The position numbers were made by a program, and so were the translations under genes. From JBOGOC01 sp050747525 (GTDB taxonomy: Bacteria > Acidobacteriota > Polarisedimenticolia > JACPZX01 > DASXTC01), in contig JBOGOC010000006.1 in the NCBI GenBank assembly GCA_050747525.1, positions 1 to 51,243 on the forward strand: a stretch of 51,243 bases of DNA, given 5' to 3'. Under the pieces are notes generated by a model. That model saw nothing but the letters and a program-made list of their open reading frames with translations. It did not search any database and was not told where the DNA came from. Shown here one piece after another: positions 15,675-24,459 of this stretch (its first letter is position 1; every line of letters begins with the position of its first letter).

Positions 15675-16621
15675 TGGCGGCGTCCATCAGCGTGGTGATC
15701 CCGGCTCACAATGCCGCCTCCTTCATCGGGGAGGCACTCGACTCGGTGTTCGCCCAGGGGATCGAGGACATCGAGGTGGTGGTGGTGGACGATGGATCGA
15801 CCGATGGCACCGCCGACGTCGCCGCCCGGCATGCAGGTGGCGGGGCCGGAGGACGCGTGCAGGTCATCCGACAGCAGGGGGCCGGCTCAGGGCGCGCGCG
15901 CAACCGGGGTCTGGCCGCCACCTCCGCGCCGCTGGTGGCGTTCCTCGACGCCGACGACCTGTGGGCCCCCTCCAAGACGCGCCTGCAGCTCGAGGTGCTG
16001 GAGCGGCGCCCCGAGCTGGCGATGGTCTTCTCGGACATGGTGGCCTTCCGCGGGGATCTCACCGAGCGGACGACCTATTTCCAGCAGCGTGGCTTCGACG
16101 GCCGATGCACCCTTTCGTCGATCTTCCTCTACGACATGATCTCCACGCCCACCGTCCTGGCGCGGCGCACCTGCCTGGAGGCGGCCGGCCCCTTCGACGA
16201 GTCCCTGCGGATCGGCCAGGACACCGATCTGTGGTTCCGGCTCGCGCGCCTCTTCCCATTCGACGTGGTGGATCGGCCTCTGGTGCGCCGGCGCTTCCAT
16301 GGAGGCAACGTGACCCGCGACAGCCGCCTGCTGGCGCGCTGCGTCGAGGAAGTGTGGGGGCGCTACATGGGACTGTGCCTGGAGCGCGAGCCCGGGAGCC
16401 GTGACGCCCTGACCGCGCACTTCGATCGTATCCGCTGGAACCACATGTTCGAGGAGGGATGCGGCCTTCGCCGCGAGGGGCGCGCGCGCGAGGCGCGCCG
16501 CTGCCTGCAGAAGGCCATCGCGCTTCGTCCGGCACGCTGGCGTGCCTGGGCCTTCTGGGCCGCGACGTTCCTCGGCCCATCGAAGACGGCGGGCGGCACT
16601 CCTCTGGAGCGCACCCGATGA
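15674..16621 (+). CDS. Glycosyltransferase family 2, copy 1
   Basis: A 315-residue GT-A enzyme. The start ISVVIPAHNAASFI, the VVVDDGSTDGT nucleotide-binding turn, and LDADDLW with the metal-binding acidic motif at about residue 95 are canonical. DESLRIGQDTDLWFRLAR supplies the ED-like catalytic region. A C-terminal helix-rich tail (REGRAREARRCLQKAIALRP) looks like a TPR. ATG 15674 overlaps the previous stop by one base, and GTG 15671 immediately before it would give the usual GTGA overlap. Transfers one sugar in glycan assembly; specificity unknown. Confidence 0.88.
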   Translation: MAASISVVIPAHNAASFIGEALDSVFAQGIEDIEVVVVDDGSTDGTADVAARHAGGGAGGRVQVIRQQGAGSGRARNRGLAATSAPLVAFLDADDLWAPSKTRLQLEVLERRPELAMVFSDMVAFRGDLTERTTYFQQRGFDGRCTLSSIFLYDMISTPTVLARRTCLEAAGPFDESLRIGQDTDLWFRLARLFPFDVVDRPLVRRRFHGGNVTRDSRLLARCVEEVWGRYMGLCLEREPGSRDALTAHFDRIRWNHMFEEGCGLRREGRAREARRCLQKAIALRPARWRAWAFWAATFLGPSKTAGGTPLERTR

Positions 16622-17550
16622 CGGACAGGATCCCGGTGAGCGTGGTGATCCCCGCGCACGACGCGGAGCGGTTCCTGGCGGGGACCATCGAATCGGCGCT
16701 CGGACAGACACTCCGGCCGCTGGAGGTCCTCGTGGTGGACGACGGCTCCCGGGACGCCACCGGCAAGGTGGCGTCGTCGTTCCGGCCGCCGGTGCGCGTG
16801 CTGCAGGGAGAGGGGCGGGGAGTCTCGGCGGCCCGCAACCTGGGCATGGCGGCGGCCCGTGGAGAGTGGATCGCCTGGCTGGATCACGACGATCTCTGGG
16901 AGCCGGACAAGCTGGAGCGTCAGGCGCGGATGGTCACGGAGGATTCGGACGCGGTGATGGTCTTCACCCAGGCGCGCGTGGAGCCCGTGGATGGGATGGC
17001 GGCGGAGCCACCCGGGATCTTTCCGCTCATCGACGACCCCGTGCGTCTGCTCGAGGACCCCCTGGTCGAGCTGGCCCACTGGAACTTCGTCCCCATGTCG
17101 TCGGTGATGACCAGCCGCGCCGCCCTGCGGGAGCTCGACGGGCCTTTCGACACGCGGTACCACCTGTCCGAGGACTGGGATCTCTGGCTCCGCGTCGCGC
17201 GCCGCCATCCGCGTGGCCTGCGCTACGTCGACGCGCCGTTGACCCGTTACCGCATCGTGGCCGGGCGCGCCACGCGGCGCATGGGAGACCTGCGCCTCGA
17301 GGACATCGCCATCTTCGAAGAGCTGATGCGCTCCTGCCCGGGGCTCCTCGAAAGCGATCCGCGGCGCTGCCGCGACACCCGCCACAGGCTGCGGCGGGAA
17401 GCAGGCTACTGGCTCCTCAAGGAAGGGCGTGGCACCGAAGCGCGCGAGCACCTGAAGGAAGCCTGGCGTCTGCGTCCCGGATCGCTGCGCCCGCTCGGCC
17501 TGCTGGCCGCGTCCCTGCTGCCCGGCGCCGGACGGCCCGGAGGAGACTGA
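16618..17550 (+). CDS. Glycosyltransferase family 2, copy 2
   Basis: A 310-residue GT-A enzyme beginning VSVVIPAHDAERFL, with VVDDGSRD, ARNLGMAAARGEW and LDHDDLW (a DXD-like motif with a His in the middle), then EDWDLWLRVARR. It is clearly paralogous to the preceding gene, including the TPR-like C-terminus (EGRGTEAREHLKEAWRLRPG). ATG 16618 overlaps the previous stop (ATGA); an in-frame upstream ATG at 16459 is ignored because it lies inside the previous gene. Probably adds another residue of the repeat unit. Confidence 0.88.
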   Translation: MTDRIPVSVVIPAHDAERFLAGTIESALGQTLRPLEVLVVDDGSRDATGKVASSFRPPVRVLQGEGRGVSAARNLGMAAARGEWIAWLDHDDLWEPDKLERQARMVTEDSDAVMVFTQARVEPVDGMAAEPPGIFPLIDDPVRLLEDPLVELAHWNFVPMSSVMTSRAALRELDGPFDTRYHLSEDWDLWLRVARRHPRGLRYVDAPLTRYRIVAGRATRRMGDLRLEDIAIFEELMRSCPGLLESDPRRCRDTRHRLRREAGYWLLKEGRGTEAREHLKEAWRLRPGSLRPLGLLAASLLPGAGRPGGD

Positions 17551-17551
17551 C

Positions 17552-18697
17552 GTGGCGGCGCCGGCGCGCGTGATGCTGTTCGCAGCGGCCGAGGTCCCCG
17601 GAGGGCTCCTCTCGCACGTGGCGCTCCTGGCGCGGGAGCTGGCCGCCTCCGGACACGACGTGACCGTCACGCTGCCGCCGGCGTCCGGAGCCGACGCGGC
17701 GGCCCGCTCCTGCGCCGGCGCGGGGGCGGCCGTCATCCGGGCGCGGGTGCGCGGCAAGACGAACCTGAGCGGGATGCTGACCTTGCGCCGCCACGTGGCG
17801 CGGGTGGCTCCCGACATCTTTCACGCTCACCTGTCCTCGCCGGGAGAAGGGCTTCCTGCGCTGGCGGCCGCGCGATGGGGAGGAGCGTCGCGCCTGGTCA
17901 CCACGGAGCATGCGCCGGCCCACTTTCCCCTGGAGCGCTTCTACAGCCGTCCGGTCAAGAGACTGGCCGCCAGCGCGCTGAGCGCGGTGGTGGCGGTGTG
18001 CGAGGCGGACGCCCGCCTCCTGCGCGACGGGTTCGGGATCCCCGCCCACCTCGTGCGTGTCATTCCCAACGGTGTCGATCCGCCGGCCACGGCCCTCTCG
18101 CGGGACGCCGCGCGCGCGGCGATGGGGATCGAGCCGGGTCGTCCCGTGATTGGCTGCGCGGGAGCGCTGGAGGTCAAGAAGGGGGTGCTCGACCTGGTCG
18201 AGACGGTGCGGCGCCTCGGCCGGGCCGATGCGGTGCTGGCGCTGGCGGGAGAGGGGAGCCAGGCGGCCGCGCTCCGGCGCATGGCAGGAGAGCTTCCGTT
18301 CCGCCTGTTGCTCCCCGGCCACGTGAGTGACCTCTACGGATTCCTGGCCGCGCTGGACGTCTTCGCCCTGGCCTCGCACCAGGAGGCGATGCCCCTGTCC
18401 CTGCTCCAGGCCATGATGGCGGGGATGCCGATCGTGGCCACCCGGGTGGGCGGAGTTCCCGAGGTTCTGGAGACGGCGGAGGCGGGGCTCCTGGTGGAGC
18501 CGTCGCGCCCGGAGGAAATGACGCGCGCCATCGCCGGGCTGCTGGCCGCCCCCGATCGGGCTCGCCTGCTGGGAGATCGGGCGCGCCGGACCGCCCTGTC
18601 GCGCTACACGGTCACGCGCATGGCGGGCGAGGTGGGGTCTCTGTACGCGCAGGTGCTGTCGGACGGCGGGCGCGCCGCCGCGGGAGCGCGCGCGTGA
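17552..18697 (+). CDS. Glycosyltransferase family 4, copy 2
   Basis: A 381-residue GT-B enzyme. The N-terminal acceptor domain has a glycine-rich loop (VPGGLLSHVALLARELA) and HAHLSSPGEGLPA. The donor domain has IPNGVDPP, GCAGALEVKKGVLDLV, LAGEGSQ and HQEAMPLSLLQAMMAGMPIVAT, which holds the EX7-type motif. GTG start one base after the previous stop. The C-terminus overlaps the next gene as GTGA. Specificity cannot be read from sequence. Confidence 0.87.
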   Translation: MAAPARVMLFAAAEVPGGLLSHVALLARELAASGHDVTVTLPPASGADAAARSCAGAGAAVIRARVRGKTNLSGMLTLRRHVARVAPDIFHAHLSSPGEGLPALAAARWGGASRLVTTEHAPAHFPLERFYSRPVKRLAASALSAVVAVCEADARLLRDGFGIPAHLVRVIPNGVDPPATALSRDAARAAMGIEPGRPVIGCAGALEVKKGVLDLVETVRRLGRADAVLALAGEGSQAAALRRMAGELPFRLLLPGHVSDLYGFLAALDVFALASHQEAMPLSLLQAMMAGMPIVATRVGGVPEVLETAEAGLLVEPSRPEEMTRAIAGLLAAPDRARLLGDRARRTALSRYTVTRMAGEVGSLYAQVLSDGGRAAAGARA

Positions 18698-19827
18698 GAG
18701 TGGGGATCGACGTCCGCGCGCTTCAGACCGCGAGCGCCCGCCGCGGCGTGGGGACCTACATCCGCGGGCTGCTGGGAGGCCTTGCCCTGGCGCGTCGTGA
18801 CGAGGAGATCCTGCTGTTCGGCGCGCCGGGGGCCGTGGAGGTTCCGCCCGCGTTCGAGCGGGTCGAGCTTTCGCGCCCGCGCCGCGCCATCACCTTGTGG
18901 GATCAGATCGCCTGGCCGGCCCTGCTGTCGCGCCGCGGCGTGACGGTCTTCCACTCGCCGTTCTACGCGGTGCCGCGCCTGCGCCCGCGCTCCTGTGCCA
19001 TCGTGCAGACGGTGCACGACCTGACTCCGCTCAGGTTCCCGGGCGCGGTGACGGCGCGCCAGGCGCGCGTCTTCCGCTTCAGCTTCAAGATGGCGCGCAG
19101 CGCCCACCGCATCATCGTCCCGAGCGCGGCCACGCGCGACGACGTGGTGTCCCTGCTCGGGGTCCCGGCCGATCGCGTGGCCGTCATCCCGCTGGCGTCC
19201 GGAGTGGGGCCGGATGACGTCATCGCGGCCGATGGCGAGGCTCCGGGCGCGCTGCGGCGCGCGGGCCTTGGTGAGCGGAGCTCGTTCCTCCTGCACACGG
19301 GCGGCCACGATCCGATCAAGAACATCCCGTGCCTGCTGGACGCGTTCGCCGTGCTGCGGAAGCAGGGTCGCCAGCTCGACCTCGTGATCGCGGGAGAAGA
19401 GGGCCCTTTCACTCCTGGAATCCTCGCGCACGCGGAGCGTGCCGGCGTCCTGGACCGCGTGAAGCTTCCGGGGTTCGTGTCCAGGACCGACCTCATCGCT
19501 CTATACCGTCGGGCGGAGGCGCTCGTCTACCCCTCGGACGCCGAAGGGTTCGGGCTCCCGGTGCTCGAGGCCATGGCGTGCGGGACGCCGGTGGTGGCGT
19601 CGCGCGCGGGCGCGCTCCCGGAGGTGGCCGGGAGCGCCGGCCTGCTCGTTCCGGCCGGCGACGCGCAGGGCCTCGCCGCGGCAGTCGCCTCCATCCTGGA
19701 CGACCCCGGGAGGCGTGACCGCATGCGGAGCGAGGGCGTGGCGCGGGCGGCGCGCTTCTCGTGGCGCGAGACCGCCCGGCTCACGCGCGACGTCTACCTC
19801 GAGGCCCACCAGGAGGCTGCCGCATGA
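18694..19827 (+). CDS. Glycosyltransferase family 4, copy 3 (mannosyltransferase-like)
   Basis: A 377-residue GT-B enzyme of the WbdA/MtfB-like group. The N-terminus VGIDVRALQTASARRGVGTYI is typical, followed by VQTVHDLTPL, SFKMARSAHRIIVPSA and the donor site YPSDAEGFGLPVLEAMACG (the EX7E pair). The same architecture and many of the same motifs recur in the next gene, so the two look like an ancient tandem duplication. GTG start in a GTGA overlap. Confidence 0.88.
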   Translation: MRVGIDVRALQTASARRGVGTYIRGLLGGLALARRDEEILLFGAPGAVEVPPAFERVELSRPRRAITLWDQIAWPALLSRRGVTVFHSPFYAVPRLRPRSCAIVQTVHDLTPLRFPGAVTARQARVFRFSFKMARSAHRIIVPSAATRDDVVSLLGVPADRVAVIPLASGVGPDDVIAADGEAPGALRRAGLGERSSFLLHTGGHDPIKNIPCLLDAFAVLRKQGRQLDLVIAGEEGPFTPGILAHAERAGVLDRVKLPGFVSRTDLIALYRRAEALVYPSDAEGFGLPVLEAMACGTPVVASRAGALPEVAGSAGLLVPAGDAQGLAAAVASILDDPGRRDRMRSEGVARAARFSWRETARLTRDVYLEAHQEAAA

Positions 19828-21026
19828 CCGCGTCGATGACGGGCACCCTGCTGGTGGGGATGGACGCGCGCCCGCTGTCGCGCCAGCCCACCGGAGTCGG
19901 ACGCTACGTGCTGAATCTGGCGCGCGCGCTGGCGCGATTGAACGAGCCGATCTTTCTGCGCCTCTACGTTCCCGGGCCTGCGTCCGCGGCGATGGCTCCG
20001 GATCTGCCGCAGGAGGCCCTGGGCATGCCCCGCGGGGCGCTGCGCCGCCTGGACAACGCGTTCACATGGACGCACGCCAGGCTCCCGCTGCACCTGGCGC
20101 GCCACCGAGTGGACCTGCTGCACGGAACCTTCTACACCCTTCCTCTCGTGTGCCCCTGTCCGGCCGTCGTCACCATCCACGACATCACCTTCGATCTGCA
20201 TCCCGACTGGTTCACGCCGCGCGCCCGGCTGGCCTTCGGCGGCTTCGCCGCCGCATCCGCGCGCAAGGCGCGCCACGTCATCACGGTGTCCGAGCGATCC
20301 AGACGGGACATCTGCGAGCGGTACGGGATCCCGCCCGCGAAGGTGAGCGCCATCCCGCTGGCTCCCGACCCGGGGTTCGTGCGGGTGGAGGATCCCGCGT
20401 CCAGGGCCGCGGTCCGCGCGCGCTACGCGACGGGGGACAGCTTCCTCCTGCACGTGGGGGCCATCACGCCCCGGCGCAACATCCCGCGCCTGCTGGAGGC
20501 CTTCGCGCGGGTGCGGCAGGACGACCGGGGCCTCACCCTCGTGCTCGCCGGGCCGGTGGAGCCTCCCTCGCCTCCGCTGGAGCCGCTCATCGACAGGCTT
20601 GGTCTGCGTGGCGCGGTCCGGCTGCTGGGGTACGTGGCCACGGAGGATCTGCCTGCTCTGTACAGCGCCGCGGCGGCGGTGGTCTATCCATCCCTGTACG
20701 AAGGGTTCGGCCTTCCGGTGGTGGAAGCGATGGCCTGCGGGACCCCGGTGCTGGCCAGCGACGGCTCCTGCTTCCCCGAGGTGGCGGGAGACGCCGCCCT
20801 GCTGGTCGACCCCACCGACACCGAGGCCATGACGCAGGGCCTGCGATCCATCGTGCGCGACGAGGCGACGAGGGTACGCCTGGTCCAGGCCGGCGGGCTC
20901 CGCGCGGCCGGGCTGCGATGGGAGGAGACCGCGCGGCGCACCCTGGCGGTGTACCGTGAGGCGATGGAAGGGGGAGTCAGCCGGGCCTGGAAGGCCGCGG
21001 CCAAGCCGCACGGAGCCGATCGATGA
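19824..21026 (+). CDS. Glycosyltransferase family 4, copy 4 (mannosyltransferase-like)
   Basis: A 400-residue GT-B enzyme paralogous to the preceding one: VGMDARPLSRQPTGVGRYVL, VVTIHDITFDLHPDW, HVITVSERSRRDI, LHVGAITPRRNIPRLLEAF and YPSLYEGFGLPVVEAMACG. ATG 19824 overlaps the previous stop (ATGA); the frame also runs upstream to 19761 inside the earlier gene, which I reject. It likely acts next to copy 3 in building a chain of similar linkages. Confidence 0.88.
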   Translation: MTASMTGTLLVGMDARPLSRQPTGVGRYVLNLARALARLNEPIFLRLYVPGPASAAMAPDLPQEALGMPRGALRRLDNAFTWTHARLPLHLARHRVDLLHGTFYTLPLVCPCPAVVTIHDITFDLHPDWFTPRARLAFGGFAAASARKARHVITVSERSRRDICERYGIPPAKVSAIPLAPDPGFVRVEDPASRAAVRARYATGDSFLLHVGAITPRRNIPRLLEAFARVRQDDRGLTLVLAGPVEPPSPPLEPLIDRLGLRGAVRLLGYVATEDLPALYSAAAAVVYPSLYEGFGLPVVEAMACGTPVLASDGSCFPEVAGDAALLVDPTDTEAMTQGLRSIVRDEATRVRLVQAGGLRAAGLRWEETARRTLAVYREAMEGGVSRAWKAAAKPHGADR

Positions 21027-21982
21027 CCGGCGCGCCGCCCCTGGTGTCGGTGATCGTGGTCTCCTGGAACAGCCTGGACTTCCTGCCGCGATGCCTGGCT
21101 TCGGTGGAGGCCCAGTCCCATCCCGCCGTGGAGTTGATCGTGGTGGACAACGCCTCCAAGGACGGGTCGGCCGCTTACGTGAGGGAGGGCCATCCGCGGG
21201 CCGTGCTCGTGGAAAACCCGCGCAACCTTGGTTTCTGCGCCGGGAACAACGTCGGGTTGAAAAGGGCCAGGGGCGCCTATATTTTGTTCCTCAACGCGGA
21301 TGCCACGCTCACGCCGCGCTACATCGAGGAGGCCCTCCAGCCGTTCGCGGCGGACAGCCGCACGGGCATGGTCGCGGGCAAGGTTCTGCGCTTCGACCAG
21401 CACACCCTGGACACGACCGGACAGTTCCTGACGAGAAGCCGCCGGGTGAAGGAGCGCGGGTACGGTGAGCCGGACCGCGGCCAGTACGACCGGCCCGGCG
21501 AGGTCTTCTCCGTGTGCGGCGCGGTGGCGCTGGTGAGCCGCGCGCTGGTGGACAGCGTCTCGATCGACGGGGAGTTCTTCGACGAGGACTTCTTCGCCTT
21601 CAACGAGGATCTCGATGCCGGCTGGCGTGCGCGCAGGCTCGGATGGCGCTGCGCGTACCATCCCGCGGCGGTGGCCTATCACTACCGCGGCGGGACGCAG
21701 GTGGACCGGCGGGACGGTCCGCGGCGGCACGGCGAGATGGCGCGCCGTCCTCCTCACATCCAGGCACACATCGTGAAGAACCGTTACCTGGCCATCATCA
21801 AGAACGACACCGCGGGGTCGGTGCTGCTCAATCTTCCATTCATCCTGGCATGGGAGGTCGCGCTCTGGGGCTGGCTGGTCGTCTTCTCTCCCGGCACGCT
21901 GCCGATCCTCTGGGGACACCGGCGGCTCCTGGGCCGGGCGCTGGGCAAGCGCCGCCTGCTGGCCGCGCGGGGTGACGCGTGA
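21023..21982 (+). CDS. Glycosyltransferase family 2 (WbbL rhamnosyltransferase-like)
   Basis: A 319-residue GT-A enzyme. VSVIVVSWNSLDFLPRCLAS, VDNASKDGS, NLGFCAGNNVGL and LFLNADATL are the hallmark motifs of WbbL-like rhamnosyltransferases. FDEDFFAFNEDLDAGWRAR carries the catalytic acidic region. The C-terminal part has a hydrophobic segment (VLLNLPFILAWEVALWGWL) that may anchor it to the membrane. It lies just before the WecA-like gene, so it may act early on the lipid-linked primer. ATGA overlap with the previous gene, GTGA overlap with the next. Confidence 0.88.
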   Translation: MTGAPPLVSVIVVSWNSLDFLPRCLASVEAQSHPAVELIVVDNASKDGSAAYVREGHPRAVLVENPRNLGFCAGNNVGLKRARGAYILFLNADATLTPRYIEEALQPFAADSRTGMVAGKVLRFDQHTLDTTGQFLTRSRRVKERGYGEPDRGQYDRPGEVFSVCGAVALVSRALVDSVSIDGEFFDEDFFAFNEDLDAGWRARRLGWRCAYHPAAVAYHYRGGTQVDRRDGPRRHGEMARRPPHIQAHIVKNRYLAIIKNDTAGSVLLNLPFILAWEVALWGWLVVFSPGTLPILWGHRRLLGRALGKRRLLAARGDA

Positions 21983-23127
21983 TCGCCGCCGCCCTTCCGC
22001 CCGCCCTGACCACGCTGTGCTGCTTCCTGACGGCGCTGGCCATGTCGTTGTACGGCACACCGCTCGCGGCCCGCGCCGCCATGCTCTTCGGCATCGTCGA
22101 TCGGCCCGATGGCGCGCTCAAGAAACACCGCGGGGCCGTCCCTTATCTCGGCGGCCTGGCGGTGTTCGGATCGTTCCTGCTCACCATGGCGCTGGTGTTC
22201 GACCTCGATCGGCGCGTGCTGGGCATGCTGCTGGCGGGGACCCTGCTGGTTCTGCTGGGGCTGATGGATGACTTCGGCGCCCTGGGCGTGCGCGCCAAGT
22301 TCCTGGGCCAGGGGCTCGCTACGCTGGTGCTCATCAAGAGCGGGATCACCATCCAGATCGGAGCGCTGCCGGACTGGGCCAACATGGTGCTCACGGTGGG
22401 ATGGCTCCTGGGCATGACCAACGCCTTGAACATCATCGACATCATGGACGGCCTGGCGTCGGGGACCGCCGTGGTGGCGTGCGTCATGCTGCTGGCGGTG
22501 GCCTGGCTCAACGGCCAGGCGCCGATCGTGCTGATGACCGCGACCCTGATCGGCAGCCTGCTGGGATTCCTGTACTACAACAGGCATCCGGCACGCATCT
22601 TCCTGGGCGATACCGGCAGCCTGTTCGTGGGCCAGATGCTCGGAGCGCTGGCCATGATCGGCAAGTACGACGCCTTCAACACCATCGGCTACCTGAGCCC
22701 GCTCCTGATCCTGGCGGTGCCCATCTTCGACACCCTCTTCGTGATGGCGGTGAGGGTGGCGCGTGGACGCAATCCTTTCAAGGGGAGCCCCGACCACTTC
22801 GCGCTGCGCCTGCGCCGCTGGGGGATGAGCGTGCGCGGGGTGAACCGGCTCACGTGGGCCGCCGGAGCGGTGCTCGGTGCGCTCGGCCTGGTGAATCTGT
22901 ACCTCGAGGCGAGCGCCTCGCTCCTGCTGCTGGCCGGCGTCGGCGTGCTGCTCTCGATAGCCGGGTCGGTGCTCCTGCTCGCTCCGGCCGAAGGGCCGGC
23001 GCGCGAGCGCGACGAGGCGGACGCGGTGGGAGCCGGCGTGCTGTCCGCCGATCTCGTACAGACGGCCGCCGAAGAATCGGCCGTGCGTGCCGCGCGCCTG
23101 CAGCTGGTCGGCTGGAGGCGGCGGTGA
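21979..23127 (+). CDS. Polyprenyl-phosphate N-acetylaminosugar-1-phosphate transferase (WecA/TagO/MraY family)
   Basis: A 382-residue integral membrane enzyme with about ten helices. It carries the family's acidic loops: LMDDFGALG near residue 97 (the DD metal site), NALNIIDIMDGLASG near 149-163 and FLGDTGSLFVGQMLG. KKHRGAVPYLGG near the N-terminus is also typical. It loads the first sugar-1-phosphate from a UDP-sugar onto undecaprenyl phosphate and so starts the glycan. GTG start in a GTGA overlap. A hydrophilic C-terminal tail of about 45 residues extends past the usual core. Confidence 0.9.
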   Translation: MIAAALPPALTTLCCFLTALAMSLYGTPLAARAAMLFGIVDRPDGALKKHRGAVPYLGGLAVFGSFLLTMALVFDLDRRVLGMLLAGTLLVLLGLMDDFGALGVRAKFLGQGLATLVLIKSGITIQIGALPDWANMVLTVGWLLGMTNALNIIDIMDGLASGTAVVACVMLLAVAWLNGQAPIVLMTATLIGSLLGFLYYNRHPARIFLGDTGSLFVGQMLGALAMIGKYDAFNTIGYLSPLLILAVPIFDTLFVMAVRVARGRNPFKGSPDHFALRLRRWGMSVRGVNRLTWAAGAVLGALGLVNLYLEASASLLLLAGVGVLLSIAGSVLLLAPAEGPARERDEADAVGAGVLSADLVQTAAEESAVRAARLQLVGWRRR

Positions 23128-24458
23128 TCCTGATCCTGGGCGGAGGCCTGACCGGGCTGTCGGCGGCTCTGCACCTTCAGGATTCCAGCGAGACGCGCGT
23201 TCTGGAGCGTGAGGAGCGTCCGGGCGGCCTCTGCCGCTCCTTCACCCAGGACGGCTTCACCTTCGATCTCACGGGCCACCTGCTGCACCTGCGCCGCCCC
23301 GAGATACGCGATCTGGTGATGCGCCTCGTCCCCGAGGAGCGGTTCGAGCGCATCGATCGCCGCGCCTTCATCCACTCGCAGGGGGTCCTCACGCCCTACC
23401 CGTTCCAGGTGAACACGCACGGGCTTCCGCCCGAAGTGGTGGCGGAGTGCCTGCTGGGTTTCATCGAGGCGGCGCGCGAGGCGGCCCCATCGTCTCAGGA
23501 AGCGGCCGGGCTGTCCTTCCGGCGGTGGGTCCTGAAGACCTTCGGCACGGGGATCGCCCGCCACTTCATGTTCCCCTACAACGAGAAGCTCTGGCTCTGC
23601 GACCTGGACGAAATGACCTGCGAGTGGGCCTCCTGGTCCATCCCGCGCCCGTCCCTGAAGGACGTGGTGGAGGGGGCGCTGGGCCTCTCGCGCGCGGCGT
23701 TCGGGTACAACCCGTCCTTCTTCTATCCGAAAGCAGGCGGGATCGAGGTTCTGCCGGCCGCGCTCGCCTCGCGCGTGAGGAACGTATCCTGTGGATCGCT
23801 GGTGGAGCGCGTAGACGTCCGCCGCCGCGTGGCGCACGTTCGCGGGGGCGAGGCCATCCCTTACCAGAGCCTCGTCTCCACGCTGCCGCTGCCGCGCCTG
23901 GTGGAAATAGCTTCCGGGCTCCCGGAGTGGACCCGTGAGGCCGCGCGCGCCCTGCGTCACGTCGCGGTGGTGAACGTGAACCTGGGGATCGACCGGGTCC
24001 TCCACACCGACAAACACTGGATCTACTTTCCCGAGAAGGACTACGTCTTCTACAGGGCGGGCTTCCCGGCCTCCTTCACGCCGGCCGCCGCCCCGCCCGG
24101 GTGTTCGTCGATCTACCTCGAGATTGCCGTGCCACCCGGCACCCGCACGGACGACGATGCCCTGGCCGCGCAGTGCCGTGAGGGGCTGCTGCGGGCGGGG
24201 CTGCTCGAGCCGTCCGACCGGATCGTCACGCGCGCCATCTTCCACATCGATCCCGCCTACGTCATCCACGATCCGCACCGGCGCGAGATGCTCCCGCGCC
24301 TGCTGGACGAGCTGCGATCCCATGGCATCCACTCGGCCGGGCGCTACGGGGCGTGGTACTACAACTCCATGGAGGACTCCCTGGCCGAGGGGCGTGCCCT
24401 GGCGCTGGAGCTGGCGCCGGGCGGCGGAGCCCTCGCCGGCGCGGGGGAGGTGGCCTGA
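23124..24458 (+). CDS. FAD-dependent protein of the UDP-galactopyranose mutase / protoporphyrinogen-oxidase-like group
   Basis: A 444-residue flavoprotein. The Rossmann start ILILGGGLTGLSAALHL has the GXGXXG dinucleotide fold, followed by the ERPGGLCRSF segment and FDLTGHLLHL. YNEKLWLCDLDEMTCEW and FYPKAGGIEVLP resemble the mutase-like amine-oxidase branch that is common in polysaccharide loci. It could be a furanose mutase or an oxidoreductase acting on a lipid- or nucleotide-linked sugar. True UGM identity needs the active-site arginines checked. GTG 23124 (GTGA overlap) is taken as the start; the frame runs further upstream only as noise. Confidence 0.78.
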   Translation: MILILGGGLTGLSAALHLQDSSETRVLEREERPGGLCRSFTQDGFTFDLTGHLLHLRRPEIRDLVMRLVPEERFERIDRRAFIHSQGVLTPYPFQVNTHGLPPEVVAECLLGFIEAAREAAPSSQEAAGLSFRRWVLKTFGTGIARHFMFPYNEKLWLCDLDEMTCEWASWSIPRPSLKDVVEGALGLSRAAFGYNPSFFYPKAGGIEVLPAALASRVRNVSCGSLVERVDVRRRVAHVRGGEAIPYQSLVSTLPLPRLVEIASGLPEWTREAARALRHVAVVNVNLGIDRVLHTDKHWIYFPEKDYVFYRAGFPASFTPAAAPPGCSSIYLEIAVPPGTRTDDDALAAQCREGLLRAGLLEPSDRIVTRAIFHIDPAYVIHDPHRREMLPRLLDELRSHGIHSAGRYGAWYYNSMEDSLAEGRALALELAPGGGALAGAGEVA

Positions 24459-24459
24459 C

